From Hemibagrus wyckioides (Eukaryota; Chordata; Actinopteri; Siluriformes; Bagridae): 64,000 nt of DNA. The translations under genes and the position numbers were made by a program. This document shows positions 58,517-64,000 of this stretch, in pieces (position 1 is the first letter of the stretch; each line of letters opens with the position of its first letter). A model generated the notes under the pieces. That model was not told where the DNA came from. It did no database searches and worked only from the letters and a program-made list of their open reading frames with translations. Where the stretch lies: assembly GCF_019097595.1 (NCBI RefSeq), contig NC_080711.1, forward strand, positions 22,557,928-22,621,927. Reading direction: 5' to 3'.

Positions 58517-59620
58517 GCTGGTAATTAAGGATATTCGGCTTTCGGGTGAAATTTCAGGATGCACCTAAAATGCACTATAACCTTTACAGGTGAACTTAAT
58601 TTGACCTTCTCTACACTTTTGAATGCACATGTCCAACTGTTCAGTGTTTCAGTACTTTTTGCAGAACTTGCTGTTCTCTAACAAGGTGCTTAACGGCAAA
58701 ATTCACAACTGGTGTTTGATCCATGAATCGACCAATAAATTTTCTGGTTCAATTAGAATTGGTATTTAAACAGTCCTCTCCATCATGCTGTTCACATTTT
58801 GACATCATGAGACCAATATGACACCCAACAATTGATCAACAGTACCTCGCCATTGCAAGGCTTCAAACAGGATGTTCTCAGAGGGAAGTGGCCACTGAGC
58901 TTAGAGTGTCACAGAGTGCCATCAGCAGGTTGCGACAGAGATAGAGAGAGACTGGAAGAGTCACAGAAAGGCATAGAAGTGGACGTCCTTTGGCCACATC
59001 CCACGTTGATGACCGCTTCATTGTGAACAGTGCCCAGGGGAACCGGTGTTGTGGTGGTGTTACAGTCTGGGCAGGTGTGTCTACTCAGAACTGCCCTACA
59101 TCTTGTGAATGGTACAGTGACAAGCCAATACTACCTGAATAACATCATTAATCCAGTCATTGTGCCCCTGCATGAACAACAGAGGCCTAATTTTATCTTC
59201 ATGGACGACAATGCTCCAGCTCATCGAGGTCGCATCATTAGGAAATGGCTGCTGGAGGCTGGTGTACCTCAAATGGAGTGGTCTGCACTTTCTCCAGACC
59301 TGAATCCCATAGAAAACCTAGGGGATCAGCTGAGTCGCCGTGTAGAGGCTCGTAACCCTGCACCCCAGAACCTCAATGACCTGAGGGCCGCCCTTCAAGA
59401 AGAGTGGAATGCCATGCCTCAGCAGACAATAAGTCGACTCGTGAACAGCATGAGACGTCGTTGTCAAGCTGTAATTGATGGTCAAAGGCACATGACAAAT
59501 TATTGAGACATTGACATTTTTTGTTGTGGTATACCCACCACTGTTGTTGGTTTTTGTTTCAATAAATTGTCTGAGATGAGGAAATCACCATTGCATGCTT
59601 CTACTTAGATGCCCTACTTT
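58517..59620 (+). mobile_element. Tc1 element, family C, internally deleted copy
   Basis: The 5' leader (ATATTCGGCTTTCGGGTGAA onward) matches the minus-strand copy at 47795-48423 over about 500 bp. The coding region lacks about 90-100 codons around 59033, removing the first catalytic Asp. The outer left repeat is diverged, and the right end near 59620 is not sharply defined. Confidence 0.8.
58807..59506 (+). pseudogene. Family C Tc1 transposase pseudogene (DD34E type)
   Basis: The N-terminal part has the helix-turn-helix (VATELRVSQSAISRLRQR) followed by a TAG, and the RSGRPLATSHVDD motif. There is also a TGA within the first codons. At about 59033 the frame jumps to GGVTVWAG, so the segment with the first catalytic Asp is lost. 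The rest is open (59030-59506): Asp in FMDDNAPAHRG, Glu in [10 protein letters not shown] with 34 residues between, and the end HMTNY. NLGDQL has Gly where Trp is usual. Confidence 0.86.
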
Positions 59621-59639
59621 ATTTATTATTATTTCATGT

Positions 59640-60975
59640 TGAGGAGATCAGTCTCTTCAGGATTGATTCACCAGATAACCCTGTCATCCCCTGGCTGCAA
59701 GCACAAAACACCCAGATTTCATGGCAAAAGAGAGAACTTACTCATTTGTCCTCTCAGTGTATGCAACACTGTTCACAACAAGATATCTACCTTCCCTGCT
59801 GCTCTTACATTGAGAGCCCTGAACCACAGACCTCATTGCCCAATCCTAAGGAATATGAGGACTTGAAAGTTCAAATAAGTTACCCCTACACTGACCACAG
59901 AACTCCTGCATAACACGTTCTTTCCACAATGTAAGGTTTACCCCTTATAGGTCCCAAAAACCCAAGCAAAGGAAGAATAAAAGGAGGAGGCCCTCACCTC
60001 CAGCTTCATTCGCCCCTCCATATCCCAGGCAGCTGTAGGGTTCTTCTGTGTGGAGAAGGATTACGGATTCTGTCCATGGATAGATTACAGGGGCCTCAAT
60101 GCCATAAATGTCCTGTCTCCCAAAACCTTCCCTCTGGTGCCCGCTACCTTGGAACAACTCAGAGAAGTGCGTTACTTAAAAAAAACACTGAGACCTGCAG
60201 TGTGCTTTAACCTTATTTGCATCACTACAAATATTTGGTGATGCTGTATGGCCTGACAATGTGCCTGTAATATTTCAATCTGCATAGACAATATCCTGAT
60301 TTACTCTACTTCCCTAGAAGAGCATGTACACTAACTATGCAAGACACTGTCCTGCCTGCAACAGCAAGGGTTGGAGATGGACATCAGCAAGGTGCAAGCA
60401 GTCACACAAAGGCCCACTCCCACCACTGTCAAGGACCTACAGTGCATCTTGGGGTTCAATAACTTTTCATACTGACAATATGTGCCCACCGATTTCAGAC
60501 CCAGAGTTCTCCCCTCCGATGGGTCTCCCCACTGCTTTGAAAACAGCTACAGTTTCACAATAACTGCTTGAGTATCCCACCGGGGGATCCAATTCACATC
60601 TAGAGTGTGGTAAGCTTTTTGTGAGAGTCTAGCAATAAACGTGAGCTTGACATCCAGTTACCACTCCAAGAGCTGGGCAAATATCACCCGAAACCACAGA
60701 TTAAAACTACCCTGCAGGAAGCTCAGCCCTCAGTTCATCAGACCGTTCAAGATTGTAAGACAAATTGCCTCCAGCTCCCGTCTGCTTACCGCATCTCCCC
60801 ATCATTCCATGTCTCTCTGCTCCAGTTTGCTTATGCCCCATCTGCCTCAGCCAACACCACCACTACCCCCCACCACTCATAGGAGAGTTTCATAGAATTC
60901 ACCCAGGTCACCCAGCTCCAAGACCCAGGGGTTGACCCTGCTACAGGAGGAGAAAACCTGGAGGTGTTCCTAGGA
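59640..60975 (+). mobile_element. Ty3/gypsy retrotransposon pol relic
   Basis: Fragments in pol order on the plus strand. The region between protease and reverse transcriptase is at 59690-59880 (ISWQKRELTHL, then NPKEYEDLK). The reverse transcriptase start is at 60000-60170 ([24 protein letters not shown], then [14 protein letters not shown]), and the catalytic region appears at about 60280 as IDNILIYS, the family's YIDDILIYS with Asp lost. The thumb is at 60390-60470 ([17 protein letters not shown]). An integrase piece follows at 60580-60690 (RGIQFTSRVW, then INVSLTSSYHSKSW), and the region after integrase at 60700-60890 (KLSPQFIRPFKIVRQI). RNase H and most of integrase are deleted, stops are frequent, and no LTR was found. 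Confidence 0.85.
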
Positions 60976-61012
60976 GTTGGGCACCAATAATCCTCTCAGC
61001 AGTCCCGACTGT

Positions 61013-61337
61013 TATTAACGCATTAACTCATTAATTCATTAACACCGACAAATATTTTATCGCGCGTTAATACAGTTTTTATTATTTTGTAATTTTGTAA
61101 TTTTGTAATAATTTAAAAAGTCTGCTGCTCACTGGCACTGAATACACACACACAGACAAACTACAGGTGATGGGAGGGGTGGGATCTCGTTTCGTATTGG
61201 CTTGGGATAAAGGTGATGACGTGTCAACCAATGAGAGCATTTGGAATGAGCGTAAGTGTACTGTGGCACTGACAGGAATCAGAAAAGAAGTGGAAGCAGT
61301 GGATAAACAAACACGCAAGCAGGCAGGCACACAGAGA

Positions 61338-61380
<43 letters not shown>

Positions 61381-61445
61381 GCGTTAACTCATGACAATCA
61401 TGCGATTAATCGCAATTAATTATTTTAATCGATTGATAGCCCTAG
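61013..61445. repeat. TTAA/ATCGCGATTAA-rich dispersed repeat (MITE-like)
   Basis: The left edge (ATTAACGCATTAACTC, then TTTTATCGCGCGTTAATAC) and right edge (CGATTAATCGCAATTAAT, then TCGATTGATAGCCCTAG) are rich in the same self-complementary words, typical of an abundant non-autonomous repeat in fish genomes. The interior holds a (GA)n tract (61333-61378). Confidence 0.5.
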
Positions 61446-61784
61446 TAGATAGTAATCATTTTCAGGTTTACTCAGAGAAGAAGCCTAAGTTGCAATGCCA
61501 CCACTTCCTCCAGGGCTGAATTCAGGGAAGAGATGCTAAAAGACCACACAGAGACAGTGATTGAATAGTAGAACTCTTCAAAATTTACTGAGATGAACAG
61601 GGAGTATTTATACAGAAGAAAGGTATAATATTCAGTGTTATCTATAGGTAAACAAACTGACGCTATGGGAACACCAATACCAACGCCGCCACACACTGGG
61701 AGATGTCTGTCCTGTAGGTCATGAAAGAGCACAAATGAGCTAAGAGCAGAGCATCATTAGACCTGTAAGACCTAGGAGACAGGA

Positions 61785-62110
61785 GTGGGGTCCCAGTCCA
61801 GGTCATAGAACCTGATAAAGGTGTGTGGAGAGGAGCAACCTGCTGAAGCAAAAATATCTTGGGGGAATGCCCCTAGCCAGAGTGCTGGACAAGGTGATAC
61901 ACCTAGTGTAATCCCTAGAGTTGAAGCCACACAGTGCACCTCATAGGCCTAGGAGATTGCTACCACTACCCAGCACAAGGTGCTGCTTGGAGACCGAATT
62001 ACATTTGTTGCAGCCACCAAAGCAGACAAAAAGTGAGAGGACTTATGTCTTGCACTCAAACAATAGGCCTAAGTCCCAAGAACCCAAACTGTAGTCTCTC
62101 CTGCTCCACC
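61785..62110 (-). pseudogene. DIRS tyrosine recombinase, C-terminal fragment
   Basis: The minus strand reads AISxAYEVHCVASTLGI, then GAFPQDIFASAGCSSPHTFI, then RFYDLD, with the putative catalytic Tyr in RFY. The His-x-x-Arg pair that normally precedes (HSTRG) is not preserved (GITLGVS). One in-frame stop is visible and the frame ends near 61785. Confidence 0.75.
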
Positions 62111-62559
62111 AACAGAGGGCACAAACACAGACCATCCTAATGATTGATGAAGAGGCCCTACAAATGTAGCCCCTGAGTTTCAGGAGAAAGTGTTTCATCA
62201 CTAGAAACATAGTCCCCATCTTCAGGCAATCGTTGTGCTATAAGAGACAGGAGCTGCCCTAAATGCCATGGGCATGGCAACCATCTAGGGCCACTCCCCT
62301 GCCTAATGGGGGGGGGTCGTCTGTTGAAAGAGACATGCGACAAGGACATGCCCTAAGAGTGGGAGCCAAGGTGAGAAACCGGGGTCTGTCCACATAAAGC
62401 TCATGACATGTGACCCTTGTGACCCTGAAAAGGGTGTCTTTGGGGGTGAAAACCCCTGCTCCTGAGCCAGAGTCTTATGTGTAGCAGACCAAAAGGAATA
62501 GCTTTGGCCACTACAGTCATGAGCCAAGCACTCTCTAAGCCTGAGAGGCAGAGAGGCAC

Positions 62560-62677
62560 TGGCCTAGTCTGATTTTAGAGTTAGTCCTTTACGGTAGAAA
62601 GGATGGAATTCCCCAGAGCAGGAGACAGATGTGCCCACATCATGGCTGAATCCCAAAATATCGCCCAGAAGGTGGTT

Positions 62678-62717
<40 letters not shown>

Positions 62718-63400
62718 ACACACTTCACTGGGTTGAGGCCTAGGGATCTCATATGGGCAAGCACAGCATCTCAATGCCTGGCTGCCACTTCCCTCAACTG
62801 AGCCAGGATGAGCCTGTCATCTGGATAATTGAGTACATGGATGCCCCAGGTTGCAATGATCCAGAGCAGCCTCCATGCACTCTGTGAGGGGGAGCAATGA
62901 GACTAGGCCTAAAAGGAGATCCCAGAACTGGTATGCTTCACCCTGAAAATGAACAAGGGGAGTCCCCTGTGCTTTGCTGAGATGCATTTGTGAAGATACA
63001 CACCCTTCAGGATAATCGTCACAAAACAGTCCTCGGACCTGATCTGCAACACAATGACCTTGAGGGTTAACGTCCTGGACTTGTATGTTTCAGCATACAA
63101 TTCAGAGCACACAGGTCTAAAATTGGGTGTAGCCCCAGTCCTTCTTGGGAACCAACACTTGCCGGCTTGACCTGGTAAGGGAATGCACTCTACAACCCCT
63201 TTCTCAGATGTGAGAGAGGTTCCTCCTGGAAGAACAAGGTTTGGTCTGTGCCAACAACAATGGGCAGCACACCCTGAAAGAAGGATAACAGGAGGCATAC
63301 TGGATTCTGCAGCTTTTTCCCACAAAACCCATTGTGATGCACCCTGCAGAAGCTTCTCTGCTGCCACATGGTCTGAGAGGTGTTAGCCTCTCACTGTTCT
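62560..63400 (-). pseudogene. DIRS reverse transcriptase, broken
   Basis: An open 152-codon part (62909-63367) encodes EKGVVECIPLP, RRTGATPNFRPVCSELYAET, SRTLTLKVIVLQI, then the palm segment FVTIILKGVYLHKCIS. There the catalytic Asp of the usual IDLKDAYFH is replaced by Ile/Gly. Past a frameshift, HVLNYPDDRLILAQLREVAA (about 62790-62850) is the LDDW catalytic block with Tyr/Leu-Asp-Asp as YPDD, followed by MRSLGLNPVKCV. A (GA)n microsatellite (62681-62713) has expanded within the coding region. Confidence 0.8.
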
Positions 63401-63499
63401 CACCCACATAGTGCCCTAAAACAGCTGCCAGGGGCTAACCCAGGAGGTGGCAACTAATAAGGAGCAGTAGCATGGGTTGTCATGGCTGAACCTCGAAGC

Positions 63500-63930
63500 A
63501 CCGGAGGTGGCAGGGTAGGGAACAGTGGAAATGGACCTAAAGGGGCATCCCTGAGAACCCTAGCCCTCAGGCATTAGGATTCCCTCCTGCACAGAGGGCT
63601 AAATCTGTGGCCGGGTATATTTCAGACCTCACTGATGAGCCCCTTCCCGCAGCTGAGCTCCTTTAGCAGGTCAGCTCAGTACAACTGCAAAACTGCCAGC
63701 TGTGAAAACTGCAAAACTGTGTGCAGCACAGCAACATCTTAACTTGCGGAATTGTAGGCCTTCCCTATAAGGCTGATGTGGCCAGACAGGCCCTCAATGG
63801 GAATGCAGACTTTCTTCTTGCAGCTAATAAAGGGCTGAGATTGCCTGCAAGTGTCTCTTCCACCTTAGGCATCGCCGCATACCCATGTTCATCAAAGTTC
63901 ACAAGGGCTGAATAGTCAGTATGGGCTGAG
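63500..63930 (-). pseudogene. DIRS gag-like fragment
   Basis: The minus strand reads FPLRACLATSALIGKAYNSA, then ADLLKELSCGKGL and further segments with stops. The order LRAC-TA-L-GKAY followed by ADLLKEL is seen in gag proteins of fish DIRS elements. Weakly conserved, so identification leans on the adjacent reverse transcriptase. Confidence 0.58.
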
Positions 63931-64000
63931 GAGAACAGTCAGGCAGAATAAGAATTAGTCCACAGCCTCGACACCTCAGTGGGAGATGCCTACATGGAGG

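Larger units (their letters stand above)
61450..64000 (-). mobile_element. DIRS1-like tyrosine-recombinase retrotransposon, decayed
   Basis: On the minus strand, from right to left: gag-like (63930-63500), reverse transcriptase (63400-62560), tyrosine recombinase C-terminus (62110-61785), and a terminal region with TTCCCATAGCGTCAGT (61655-61670 on the opposite strand), a word I associate with DIRS ends in fish. This order, with a tyrosine recombinase instead of integrase, identifies the DIRS group. Many stops and deletions are present, and RNase H and methyltransferase were not recognised. The element runs off the right edge of the window. Confidence 0.8.

Noticed and set aside
1..64000. CRISPR arrays, bacterial operons, phage or plasmid features
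   Set aside because: The sequence is plainly eukaryotic; the tandem repeats lack uniform spacers and no prokaryotic gene organisation exists.

Overview
The window is vertebrate, almost certainly teleost, nuclear DNA. It is AT-rich, full of CA/GA/TA microsatellites, and packed with Tc1/mariner transposons and other fish repeats (DIRS1-like, Ty3/gypsy, L1-like and L2-like LINEs, tRNA-type SINEs, MITEs). The mix fits an otophysan fish such as a catfish, but that is inference. No complete host protein gene, rRNA, tRNA gene or CRISPR is visible. The only host-gene trace is a broken natterin-like (aerolysin-fold) gene near 55.4-56.0 kb.

Layout. 0-2.6 kb: two head-to-tail copies of one 1248-bp Tc1 element in a TA-rich tract. 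The first carries a nonsense codon and the second is open. 3.2-3.8 kb: an internally deleted derivative of another Tc1 family. 6.2-8.0 kb: an L1-like LINE relic. 10.15-11.4 kb: a tandem array full of ATTGG (inverted CCAAT) motifs. 15.0-15.8 kb: a ~168-bp tandem repeat. 19.7-20.15 kb: a palindromic MITE. 25.4-26.6 kb: a nearly full-length but dead Tc1. 28.4-29.0 and 36.4-36.9 kb: two MITEs of one family. 32.9-33.8 kb: a degenerate repeat rich in TAGCTAGC. 40.0-41.2 kb: a third copy of the 1248-bp Tc1, on the minus strand, with an intact reading frame. The DNA between 2.6 and 44 kb otherwise looks like intron or gene desert, with a few unique-looking blocks that could be conserved non-coding elements.

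From 44.4 to 64 kb the window becomes a graveyard of nested mobile elements around a duplicated natterin-like locus. It holds a Tc1-derived MITE, a hAT-like MITE, two LINE relics, a probable gypsy 3' LTR, a Tc1 with IR/DR-type ends, two broken copies of a further Tc1 family, a Tc1 with DD36E spacing inserted into a LINE, a Ty3/gypsy pol relic, and a DIRS1-like element (gag, RT and tyrosine recombinase on the minus strand) running off the right edge.

The genes do not form a pathway. Only the two open Tc1 transposases (1441-2505 and complement 40044-41108) look capable of making protein. Their shared terminal repeats mean either could in principle act on all three 1248-bp copies.
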